A stretch of DNA of 64,000 nt, taken from Cylindrotheca closterium (lineage: Eukaryota > Bacillariophyta > Bacillariophyceae > Bacillariales > Bacillariaceae). The stretch spans positions 186,001-250,000 of the forward strand of contig CAKOGP040002202.1 of assembly GCA_933822405.4 (NCBI GenBank), given 5' to 3'. The notes beneath the pieces are model-generated. The model worked only from the letters and a program-made list of their open reading frames with translations. It had not been told where the DNA came from and did not search any database. Of this stretch, positions 52,083 to 61,621 are shown piece after piece (the stretch's first letter is position 1; the number at the start of each line of letters is the position of its first letter). The translations under genes were made by a program, and so were the position numbers.

Positions 52083-53815
52083 CGTGAAATGGACCAGATT
52101 GCTCCATACAAAATACTAGATAAAAAATGCAGCCAGCTACAATAATAGAACTATACGATACGACCACTACAATGCGCTGCAATAGTTTGCAATAGTAGCA
52201 GTGCATGTATGCCGAGTGTAGGGACGTCTTGATTGGTGAATTGATTGATTGATTCATGCTGCTAAGGTACTACTACAGTATCTACTATGGTGGTCAAACA
52301 GCCGACAGCCTGCCGCCCAGACGTATACTACTGTGTCCGTATTATATGTTGCAATGATATTATTCGCATACTTCGATACTATACGGTACCATAGCCATCG
52401 GTAGTAGGATCACGACTACCCCTCGAAATAGACATTATGATCAAGTGGCGCGCAAGATGCAATTGCAAATGGTGCGATCTACATGAGTACGGTAGATAGT
52501 AGAAGAGCACAAAGTGCGCTTTAGATGCAAACTGTTCGGATTGCCAGCCACTGCGTTGACTCACCAGAAACGGTGGTCCGAAGAATCAACAAATGACTAC
52601 CTACATATTATAAGAAAGGCAAAAGGATCTCGACCGACCACAGTACCAGGTAGCTCGGGTCTGACGCACTTCTAAGTCCAGTGTGAGTGTCCAGTCAGCA
52701 CTGTAGTGACCAGCTGAAACGTATATCGTCTGATATACGGTAACGTCTGTACGTCCCATCACCATATAAACATAGCTTATCGTGGATAGAAGCACAGGAT
52801 ATCGTTTGATGCTTCATGGCACAATTTTTTAAATATCATGGCATATTTCACTCCAAGAACACATCAAGGACACGCAAAGAGAGAAAAGAGGGAACGCCCC
52901 AGCCAGCTGGGGGGCATGCATTCTCTGGAGGAAACACGATGTGTCAGCTACTGTGAATCGTGGTGATTGGACCATGGGGCATATCTTCGACGCCCAGCAC
53001 TGCCTAGTACTAGGCTAGTAGCTAGTACTACTCTATAGTAGTAGTACTTCAAGAAGAAGTGTTACCTTCCCAAAAGAGGTGATCAGTCTTGCAAGGGGGT
53101 CTACATCGTGCATCCTCTAACTCTTGCCCCGACAATGAGACGAAATTGAAAATACTCCAACCATTTTGGTCAAGGAGGAGATGAAGTAACAATTCCCTGT
53201 CATATCTTGGGGGGAAGACCTTAAAAAGTTTAGTAGAAATGATTGTTATATTTTTCTATACTTCGTTGTTTGGATGTGAGGTACTAGTGCATGTGCCCTT
53301 CTCAATTAATTGACACGTAGTATTCCAATAGATACCAAAATGGCCGCCGACCCGATACTTAGGAGAGAATATGTCTGGTTGATTCTAGGGGAAGAAGTGC
53401 CAAGAAAAAAAACATACAAATAAACGATTCACAGTCAACTAATATCTTATATTATACTGGGGTGTTATATTATACTATGGAGACCTTCGGCTATGAAGTC
53501 ATGCGTTCTAGGAGCGAAACTTGAACAACGGTATCGCCACTCCACCACATCCCTGCTTTTCGTCGTGACAGAAGCCGCCACTAGTGTTCTGGGCTCAATC
53601 CAATTTTGGATTTAAACCAGAAGTTTTTTGTATCTCTGCTGGACCCAATGGTTCGCTGCAAAAGGCAAGGTTGCAAACAGACTGTCATCGGTTTGACAAC
53701 GATATCGGCCATCTGGCAGTGATCTTCTCAGCAGAGAACACAGACATCCAAGCAAAACAACGACCGGTATCAAATCAAAGCATCGATAGCCTCATGGACC
53801 AGCCATCACAGAACA
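52083..53815. other. 1.7-kb spacer
   Basis: No gene is supported. CTAGTACTAGGCTAGTAGCTAGTACTA (about 53003-53030) is a cluster of short inverted words. (GATT)n near 52242-52254. Confidence 0.5.
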
Positions 53816-53863
53816 GTGTTGATTGTTGAGTCACGGGATGAAGAAGTGTTGTCGAAACTGGAG

Positions 53864-54283
53864 ATGAAGAAGGAATGCCATACAGCATGTTCTTCACAAA
53901 AGAGAGCCAAAATAATGCTCCTGACGGTCCTTTGTCTTCATCATGGCCATGATAATATCAACAAGAACTCAACAGACGCCAACACAAAGAGGGCTTTGAT
54001 TTCCACCACATTATTGGGGACACGATATCAAGTAGCAAGTTATCGTGTCCCCAATAATGTGGTGGAAATCAAAGCCCATTTCCGTCCACGGCTGATTGAT
54101 ATGTTTGGCAACAAAACAAGAGGATTTCAACCTTGCACAACGCCAGCAAAAGTGGGCAAATGTGCATGTGCTGGATGCGAAGCCGAGTCTTGTGCAAAAG
54201 AAGGACCTGGAGCGCACCGTTGCAAGTTTTGTTGCAAGTTTTGTGGTATCCCCGTCCATGCAGCGTGTTCCGTTGATAGATGA
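53864..54283 (+). CDS. Cys-rich hypothetical ORF, possibly a transposon fragment
   Basis: The first ATG in frame is at 53864, giving 139 residues. The C-terminal 55 residues have paired Cys/His: CACAGCEAESC, then HRCKFCCKFCGIPVHAACS. This could bind zinc and recalls the Cys/His tails of DDE-type transposases (weak). The middle of the frame consists of a perfect 37-bp inverted repeat (53991-54077), which is unlikely in an ordinary protein and argues for a rearranged or mobile-element sequence. A 13-base direct repeat (GTTGCAAGTTTT, 54221-54244) creates the CKFC duplication. Coding status is doubtful. Confidence 0.35.
   Translation: MKKECHTACSSQKRAKIMLLTVLCLHHGHDNINKNSTDANTKRALISTTLLGTRYQVASYRVPNNVVEIKAHFRPRLIDMFGNKTRGFQPCTTPAKVGKCACAGCEAESCAKEGPGAHRCKFCCKFCGIPVHAACSVDR
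53991..54077. repeat. Perfect 37-bp inverted repeat with 13-nt loop
   Basis: The left arm 53991-54027 (GGGCTTTGATTTCCACCACA...) is the exact complement of the right arm 54041-54077, around the loop TCAAGTAGCAAGT. RNA from either strand would fold into a 37-bp hairpin without mismatch. Confidence 0.97.
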
Positions 54284-55717
54284 TGGGTTGACAAAAGCGA
54301 TGCCACCAACCCTTGCCTGGTACAGGTTTTGCAGTGAGCCATTATTGAGAAAATCCACAGCGAGGCCAGAGGTATTACATTTACATAAATATCTTGGTTT
54401 CTCGTGTCTCGTTTCGTTTCATTTGTTCGTTCCATCGATATTGATGTTTGATGTTTTCGTACATATTTGAATATATACCGTGCGGTATCTGAAACCAGAC
54501 CAGTATTCTGGTCTACGTTCAAATTAGTACGATTTCTACGTAACAAAATGAGTCCCAACTTGAATTCGCATCGTGTATTCGTAACCCGGAGTGCCGATAT
54601 ACTTTTCCGCAATACCATGCGGGAACTAAAATTTCACTAGTAATCGTATGGTAGATGATTTCCAGGTATTGCGGAAAAGTATATGATTTTGATATACGTT
54701 TCGTGCGGAAATGCGCGGTAATGATATATCCTTCAGTAAGTCTGTACCATCACCGGTACAAAAGTCCGCTCCAAAGCCGCGAAGGCAAAAGGAGTCCAAG
54801 TTGATTGATACATTCGACTAAACGGGTACCAGGGTCATCATGAGTAGACTACAGAAGCTACCTCGGAAGCTACTGTACCGGTAGGCACGATCTGATGCTC
54901 GATTGCTCAAAGAATACTGTTTGTAGAGCAAGCAGCATTTTACAGGTAGTGTTTGTAGATTGGTAGCAATACCACAGTTACTGTAATACCTGCCTACTAA
55001 CGTAGTCAGTCTACTTACAACATCGTTACCGTACCATACCAAAAAGTTTACACGGAAGAACTCGAGTACCGGAGACAACATCGACAGCTTTTCTAGACAT
55101 CAACCTCAACTTCCAAAACCGCCACATCCTCCCGGATCTAATTTACCTGGTGGTCAAAACAAAGACGGTGCAGCTCAAAATTCGATCATGGATGTTCCAT
55201 TGTGTTCAACCGTTCAAAAGTGGAGAGGCTCTTTATAAACACTTAACGAATCTCTGCGAATATCATGTGTCAATTGAATGGCCTTCTACTTTGCTGCTGC
55301 TTCCGTTCTTTAGATGTGAAGTGCAACCGCCCAAAAGGGCATCAGAACCGAATAGAACGGGACAGATTGCCTGATGAAACTTTTCAACTTTTGTTAAATC
55401 TATCTTCCTACGTGGCTTCGTGATGACTATTAAATGTCAAGAGGCAGTTCCGTTTCATTAAATGATTGTGGAACAGATCAGAACATACAACACCAAACTT
55501 GTCCATTCTGGAACTTGCAAGAACAATTGAATTTCGACCTTTGTTCCATCCGGAGTTGCACCGACCCCCTGCTGGTAGGGTATGCCAGTAGAAAGTCTAC
55601 GCAAAACCCATTTGTTGTGATCACGCCTTCTCTGGTGCTGTTTTCTTTTTCACGTCTAAAATCTCCCCAACCAAGAAAAAACACAACGAAACAACGAAAC
55701 AACAAACCACAAACAAC
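54284..55717. other. 1.4-kb spacer with inverted repeat
   Basis: Contains the 20-bp inverted repeat at 54597-54684 (listed) and GTACCGGTA at 54875-54883. The last 80 bp before 55718 are an A/C-rich leader (ACAACGAAACAACGAAACAAC). No gene is supported. Confidence 0.5.
54597..54684. repeat. Perfect 20-bp inverted repeat, 48-bp spacer
   Basis: ATATACTTTTCCGCAATACC (54597-54616) and its exact complement (54665-54684). It could be the ends of a very short MITE-like element or a foldback structure. Confidence 0.9.
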
Positions 55718-56906
55718 ATGGAGGAAGAGACACCCACGCTCCGCAGTATCGCCATTGGCGGACCAACCGCACTACCACCCCTCTCTAGATCCTTTGCCTT
55801 GCCTGGAAAGCTTCCAAGCCGCCCACTGCATCATCATGAGCAAGCAGCCGCAGCAGCACCCCAACAACCCATTTCCGTACAACACTGGACTGTGGATTCC
55901 ATGCTCCCAGCCATCTCGGCAGATTACATGCTGGAACGCACCAATGTTTACGTGAATAATAGCTCGGCGCAACAAGTCGCAGACCGCATTGTTGAGTGTT
56001 TGAGCCGTCAATCGCTCTCCTACAAGGAATCGGATGAAAACAAGGTAAGCCATATCATGTTCAATCGGGTCTACGACTAGACAATGGAATCCAAGGATAA
56101 TCCGCTAACCCCATTGGTTTTGTCTATTTCAGAACTCTTTACTTGGAGAACGTCACTGTGGATTAAGATTCTATCTGAATCTCTTTTTGGATTCTCAAGA
56201 TTCTTCCACCATCATCCTAGAGGTGCAACGGCTCACTGGTTGCTCCTTTGCCTTCCAACAAGTTTGCCGTGAGGTCTGCCGTGCTGCCAAGGGATTGAGC
56301 AGCTCAGCACCTGCCATGCCACGCAAGTTTCCAATGCCCAGTGGTCTTCCTCGTGCCTCTTCTGGTGAAATTGCCATGCGATTCGAGGAGGAAGTTGCTC
56401 GCGCTTTGGATATGATTTCTAGCCCAATGGTGGATTCTCAACTCTTGGGAATGGAACTATTGGAAGGAGTCTCCAAGTCTCCTCTTGCTGCTCCTTTCAT
56501 CCTCAAGGAGAATAGCCTTGGCATGTTGAAGGAACTTGTGGTTTCACCTGCGGAGGATGATGATCAAGTCCTCTCGGCACTTGTTACCAAGCGGGCACTG
56601 AGGAAAAAGAGACAAGCACTTTCCATTATCGCAAACTGCCTTGCCCACTCGGAATTGACTGCTACTACTGATAGCCTCCATTCGGAGATTTTTGTCGAAA
56701 AAGTCTTCCAATGCCTCAAGCAAATAGAAGATCCCCACTGTGCCACCCAAGCTGCACGCTGCCTACATTCCTTGGCAGCCTCCAGACAGAGCACGAAATC
56801 CTTTATATTGGGAACTTTGGAATTGTCACAAGTCTTGGACAACCTCCAAACGAGTCATCACTTGCTTTTGAAACAAGAATGCGCCAAGCTCCAAAGCGTG
56901 TGCTAA
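55718..56906 (+). CDS. KA1-like/Arm-like conserved hypothetical protein, two exons
   Basis: Exon 1 is 55718-56044 and exon 2 is 56133-56906, giving 366 residues. The 88-bp intron has GTAAGC and CTATTTCAG. Splicing joins KESDENK to NSLLGERHCGLRFYLNLFLD in frame. The segment NSSAQQVADRIVECLSRQSL...CGLRFYLNLFLD...TIILEVQRLTGCSFAFQQ has the helix-strand-strand-helix pattern of kinase-associated (KA1-like) modules. From there to the end the protein is helical (LLGMELLEGVSKSPLA, LSIIANCLAHSEL, ATQAARCLHSLAAS), resembling armadillo repeats. No enzymatic motif. The fold assignment is tentative; the gene structure is well supported. Confidence 0.72.
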
Positions 56907-57308
56907 ACAAACTTTTAAATGTAAACCAAAAAGAAATAGGTACAACATTTGATACCAATAAAACTTCTTATTCAAACGCTAGACAACATAGCTTATTAAT
57001 ATATGATAGACTCTACTGTAACATTGCGTGATAATGCTGCACCACTTTGTCGAACGCTATACAATACGCCTTACCGTTTTTCTTCCATTCCAGTACCAGT
57101 AGGATCCCATCAACACGGAACCGCACCAAATTGAAAACCAAGATTAGAAGTTGTGGAGTATATCGCGGCTATTTAAGGTGTAGCCGTTGAACTCTTTTTT
57201 TGAACATGCGCACTTTTTCACCCAAAACATCACTCTCCAAACGAATCAATCAATCAATCAATCAATCACGGACTACCGCATCTACTTCAAGAGCGCGGCG
57301 GTGCCGCT
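56907..57308. other. Spacer
   Basis: 3' flank and the promoter of the GT25 gene, with an (AATC)n run at 57243-57267. No gene. Confidence 0.5.
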
Positions 57309-58142
57309 ATGCAGGAAGAAGCCTCGTTCTTTGATGAGGCTTTTGATCATGTCAAATGCATCAATCTAACGCGTCGTCCAGATCGATGGCAGGCCTTTTT
57401 GCGTCAACATTTTGTGCCTCGTAAGCTAGAACGCTGGGAGGCAATTGATGGAAGTTTGTTGTTGACACATGTACCTCCTAGCGAGGAGCAGGAGGAATGT
57501 CAAATGGAATGGGATGCCTCCCAAAATGCCAAATATGATCCTCACATTCAACCCCCCATGATGAAAAGGTGTACCATGGGAGAAGTTGGATGTACTCTTT
57601 CACATGTGGCTGCTTGGAAGGAATTTTGTGTATTAGATGACAGTGCTGGTGGTGATGGTAATGGTGCTAGCACCATGCTCATTTTGGAGGACGATGCCAT
57701 TTTTCATCCTACCTTTTTATCGTCCTTTTCCAAAATGTGGAAGCTCGTACCAGAGGATTGGGATATGTTCTATCTGGGCTTTTGCAATGTTGGCCCAACC
57801 ACACCAGTGGTGACAGCAAGCAGTGTCAAGAAGAATGATCCAACGAACGAGGATCCACGGCGACAAGAAGAACAGGGACAGCAACCCGATTTCACAACCA
57901 TATCCATTGTCCGACCATCGTATGGGTTTTATACCCACGCCTATGCCCTTCGAACAAGGGGTGCTCAAAAGCTACTGTCGCAACTTCCAGTGGTCGGACC
58001 CATTGATACTTGGTTGGCCGACAATTCTTGGTTTGGAATGAATGTCTATTTGGGGGTCATGGGAAGATCCACGTGTATCATTGGGCAACAACGAAAGGAT
58101 CTAAAGAATGACATTGTGCATTCCGCACACTGTAGGGATTAA
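57309..58142 (+). CDS. Glycosyltransferase family 25 protein
   Basis: The protein has 277 residues. The family order is complete. HVKCINLTRRPDRWQAFLR is the donor-binding start, ERWEAIDGS follows, then GEVGCTLSHVAAWKEF. LILEDDAIFHPTF contains the E-D-D metal motif. DWDMFYLGFC, THAYALRTRGAQKLL and PIDTWLAD complete it. GT25 enzymes transfer galactose or similar sugars to glycans or hydroxylysine using UDP-sugar and Mn2+. No signal anchor or ER-retention signal is visible, so the compartment is unclear. The stop lies exactly at the junction of a 31-bp tandem duplication (58111-58171). Confidence 0.85.
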   Translation: MQEEASFFDEAFDHVKCINLTRRPDRWQAFLRQHFVPRKLERWEAIDGSLLLTHVPPSEEQEECQMEWDASQNAKYDPHIQPPMMKRCTMGEVGCTLSHVAAWKEFCVLDDSAGGDGNGASTMLILEDDAIFHPTFLSSFSKMWKLVPEDWDMFYLGFCNVGPTTPVVTASSVKKNDPTNEDPRRQEEQGQQPDFTTISIVRPSYGFYTHAYALRTRGAQKLLSQLPVVGPIDTWLADNSWFGMNVYLGVMGRSTCIIGQQRKDLKNDIVHSAHCRD

Positions 58143-58171
58143 CATTGTGCATTCCGCACACTGTAGGGATT
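58111..58171 (+). repeat. 31-bp tandem duplication at the GT25 stop codon
   Basis: The 30 bases ACATTGTGCATTCCGCACAC... (58111-58140) recur at 58142-58171. The TAA at 58140-58142 spans the junction. Confidence 0.95.
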
Positions 58172-58941
58172 GATAATAATGGTTGCCATGGGCCATTGTG
58201 GATTGCTTTATGAAAGTAGTATAGTAGCTACGACGAGGCAACAATTATCATGTCGAATGTCTTTGCGTTTCGTCAAGGAAGATACGAACGAAAGTATAGA
58301 ATTGAAGGAAACTTCCGAGTCCACGAGGACATCTATCAAGTTGCGGAACGGGCACGACCCAGCCATGTCATGCTGCGTCCTCCAATACAACAAGCCACCA
58401 TACCCGGAACAACACTTGGCCTGGTGGCTTCCGAACAATTTATTGGCGGATCATCGCAGCAGCAGACCGTCCGTAATGAATACTCTATCATTGTATCGAT
58501 CATTGACCAGATGAAATACTTATTTTAAATTAGCTTCTGCAGTACTGTATATGTTGGATTTTACTTTTGAAGTGTAATACTGTACATGTTGGAGCATGTA
58601 TCAACAATGTTAGTTGTACGGGTTGTACCTGGTACACTACGTACCTGCAGTATGGAATCTTCACTGGAGGATCCGGGTTCCCTTCTTCAAAGATTGTTCT
58701 CCGCGTGACCCAATCACCAGCCAACCCAATTTTGACGCGGAAAATAGTGTCAAGAATAATAAATACGAGAACACAGAAACAAGCATCTCAAGTGCCAACC
58801 AAATTGTCGTTTGTTTGATGGAATTGAATTGAATTCATCTTTTTTTCTTTCCAAGTCTCCATACTAAATCACTCATCCATAGACCTGAAAAAACAAACAA
58901 ATAGACAAACAAACAAACAGACAAAGAGACAAACAAGCAGA
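58143..58941. other. Spacer
   Basis: Short overlapping open frames (58170-58528) without recognisable content. The last 60 bp are an ACAAACAAACAGACAAAG-type leader before the next ATG. Confidence 0.45.
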
Positions 58942-59814
58942 ATGTTTCAATCCATGGAAAGTTTTGCAGACACGGAAGTACAAAAAATTCAATTCAACTC
59001 GCAAGAATTGCTGGCCGTTTTGGTGGCTTCCGCATCCATTTTGTCACTCTCGGGAGAACATTACGACGTCGTTCCTCGTGATTTGGTCAATTTGACCTTT
59101 GGAGTTCCCTTGTTGTTTGCATCTGCCTACGAGTCCTCTCTGATACCAGGAGTTTTGGCCTATCAGCTGTATTCTTCTTTGACCTATGTCTTGGCCTTTC
59201 GTGCATCACCAGGATGGGTTTTCTTTTTGCATCTAATTGTTCTTTGCATGAGTGCTTCCAAATTTTGGGAGACTACAGAAGGTTTCAAAACACTTTTCTA
59301 CAGTAGTACTACTAGTACCACTAGTAGTGACGACGAGGAGAAGGAGGAGGACGAACCTGTATCGAAAGCAACATCCAACTATGCTGGAGGTATTGTAATG
59401 TTTTGGGGAATTGCGGTATCATTACGATCATCCATCCGAATGGAACTATTTGCCTCATACTTTGGAAATGAAAGTCTTATGACAGAATCATCCGCTGTGG
59501 ATGCCACACAACTCTTGTTGGGAGTTGTTTGGATGCTTGGCGGGATTCAACTCTGTCGACATGCCAATGCCCATTTGGGGTTGTGCCTCCTATTGCAGCT
59601 CTCGTCGTTTATCTATGGGTCGCTCTTGATCCTGCTCATTCAATACTGTGTCATGGAGAATGCAGCAACAACAGCAGTCGATGATGATTCCTCACAAGTG
59701 GAAGATGCGGCAACGCTTGGCATGATGGCACTCTCAGTCATTCTCCCCCTGGAACGATTCTTTTCTCAGGTTTCCTTGAGACAGACTACGCCATCAAAAG
59801 TATTGGAGAGCTGA
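58942..59814 (+). CDS. Multi-pass membrane protein, unassigned (290 aa)
   Basis: About six to seven hydrophobic segments: ELLAVLVASASILSL, LVNLTFGVPLLFASAY, LIPGVLAYQLYSSLTYVLAF, WVFFLHLIVLCMSAS, GIVMFWGIAVSL, LLLGVVWMLGGIQL and LCLLLQLSSFIYGSLLILLI. A Ser/Thr/acidic loop lies between segments 4 and 5. No signal peptide, transporter signature or conserved charged residues in helices are obvious. I do not recognise the family. Confidence 0.7.
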   Translation: MFQSMESFADTEVQKIQFNSQELLAVLVASASILSLSGEHYDVVPRDLVNLTFGVPLLFASAYESSLIPGVLAYQLYSSLTYVLAFRASPGWVFFLHLIVLCMSASKFWETTEGFKTLFYSSTTSTTSSDDEEKEEDEPVSKATSNYAGGIVMFWGIAVSLRSSIRMELFASYFGNESLMTESSAVDATQLLLGVVWMLGGIQLCRHANAHLGLCLLLQLSSFIYGSLLILLIQYCVMENAATTAVDDDSSQVEDAATLGMMALSVILPLERFFSQVSLRQTTPSKVLES

Positions 59815-60391
59815 TGCTGATTGATTGGTGGTGACTTCTTGAGAGAGTTGCTTCCTCCTCAGCATGCATGGGTGGTCGTCGTGCTGTACTTGTATTAGCA
59901 GTACATACTAGTAGTAATAATACTTGCTTCTTGCATTTATAATGTTTTCAAAATGACTGTAGTCCTAATAGGTTGCTGCTTCTCTGATGGATTGCTCGTA
60001 TTGAACAAGGACGGGGCATGAAATATTCCAACGTCTCATGTAATATTACAAATACCGCAATATATTCGGAAGACATGACCATGAAAAGGAACCAAGAAAT
60101 TGTGTATTTTATATTTGTTCGAATGAGTCAGTCACGAGAATTCGAGAAAGAATTTGAATCACGGTCTATCGAATTCGAAACTCCTGAAATGACTTCCTCG
60201 ACTCCCGAAAATCGCCAATATTCGCCAAAACAAAGATGAGGTGGAAGGCGGATCAACCACACGCACACACGGAACTTTTTTTGAAAAAACATCGTTCAGT
60301 ACTGTAACAAACACGACACAGAACAGTAGCAACCACCCGAATTGGAACTCCTCGCGTACAAACAGTCATTTACACCAGTCACGACACCACG
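59815..60391. other. Spacer upstream of the GLTP gene
   Basis: AT-rich; no gene. Short leader CACAGAACAGTAGCAACCACCC before 60392. Confidence 0.45.
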
Positions 60392-61276
60392 ATGAGATTT
60401 CCAAGTCCAGCCTGTTGCACACTGTTCCTATTGCTTGTCTCTAATACAAACTTTGGTGATGCCTCGACAAGAGTTTCAACAACTTCTCCATCAACAACAT
60501 CAACAACGTCATCGTTCCTCCACGAGAATTCTGAAATTCTGACGCCGTCTTCCGCACTGGCATTTGATGCTGCTGCTGCTGATGATGATGATGACAACGA
60601 AGTCGTCTCTTTGACGTCTTCTATATGCACGGATGCTGCAAGCCTGGCCTCTGATTTTCAAAAGGCGTTGGTGGTGATGAACCAACAAAAGGATGATATT
60701 CATGTGGGTCATTTGCTTTCCGCCTGCGAAGGCTTGGAAGCCACCATGAGACGAATTGGGTTTGCCCAAGGTGCCAGTGACATTGCCGCCAATCTATCCA
60801 AGATCCGGACGGTGTATCATCAGGTTTCTCCTGACAAGCGAGATTCCATGCCGGAAATACTCCAATACGAAAAAACGATGATGATGACAGACAGCAAGGC
60901 CATTAAGGATACCAGTGCGACTATGGGGCTTTTGTGGCTTGGCCGCTCCTTGAACTATCAATACGATATGTTCCAACAACTGTTGCTAGACGTGAACGTC
61001 CAACCATACGAGGCTGCCTATTGTGCCTATGAACGCAACATGAAACCACATTTGTCCTGGCCGTTGCAAAAGGTCTGTCAGGTGGCCTTGAAGAAGTTAA
61101 AGGTACTTCGTCGAGAACGTATGTTAGCTTGCATTGGTGGATTTTCAGAGGAATGTTACGGGGCTTGCGAGGACCAAGCTACTCGACACGACTTGCAACG
61201 AGTCGTTCGATGTTTGGAACCCATGCTGGGACGTTGGCGACAGGTGTTTTCGGATATGGGGCTTGGGGACATTTGA
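60392..61276 (+). CDS. Glycolipid-transfer-protein (GLTP) domain protein with signal peptide
   Basis: The protein has 294 residues. An N-terminal hydrophobic stretch (CCTLFLLLVSNTNFG) looks like a signal peptide and is followed by a Ser/Thr-rich and Asp-run linker. From about residue 85 the GLTP fold is recognisable. It reads GHLLSACEGLEATMRRIGF, then SDIAANLSKIRTVYHQ with the D-x3-N pair that binds the headgroup. SATMGLLWLGRSLNYQYDMF has the W-x2-R/L-W-L-x-R pattern, and AAYCAYERNMKPHLSWPLQK has the His expected in the pocket. GLTPs carry sphingolipids between membranes and are usually cytosolic and lack signals, so a secretory or plastid location would be unusual. The domain call is good; the location is inferred. 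Confidence 0.8.
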   Translation: MRFPSPACCTLFLLLVSNTNFGDASTRVSTTSPSTTSTTSSFLHENSEILTPSSALAFDAAAADDDDDNEVVSLTSSICTDAASLASDFQKALVVMNQQKDDIHVGHLLSACEGLEATMRRIGFAQGASDIAANLSKIRTVYHQVSPDKRDSMPEILQYEKTMMMTDSKAIKDTSATMGLLWLGRSLNYQYDMFQQLLLDVNVQPYEAAYCAYERNMKPHLSWPLQKVCQVALKKLKVLRRERMLACIGGFSEECYGACEDQATRHDLQRVVRCLEPMLGRWRQVFSDMGLGDI

Positions 61277-61621
61277 ACCAACCACCTCACGTAAACAAAA
61301 ACAAGAACAACAAGGTCCTGTCTGTATCCAAAAGAAATAAGGAATGTACATTACTGAAACAGAACGACGAAGCGCCAATTGCCGTAACAAGATTATACAA
61401 ACGAAAAAGTTAGGTGGTATTATGATGCTGCTCCGCAAAGAGAAAAAACACTGTAACACTAAAGATTGCTATCCAATATGTGATACTACTATTGTACTTA
61501 ACATTTATGCTGAAACAATGCAAATGAGTAAAAGCAAAAACTTGTTCATTTCATAGGATCTGTGTCTATAAAGATTCTCTATATTGAAATTAATTTTTTA
61601 TTCTTTCTTGACATGGTTCGA
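61277..61621. other. Convergent 3' flanks
   Basis: No feature; AT-rich. Confidence 0.5.
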
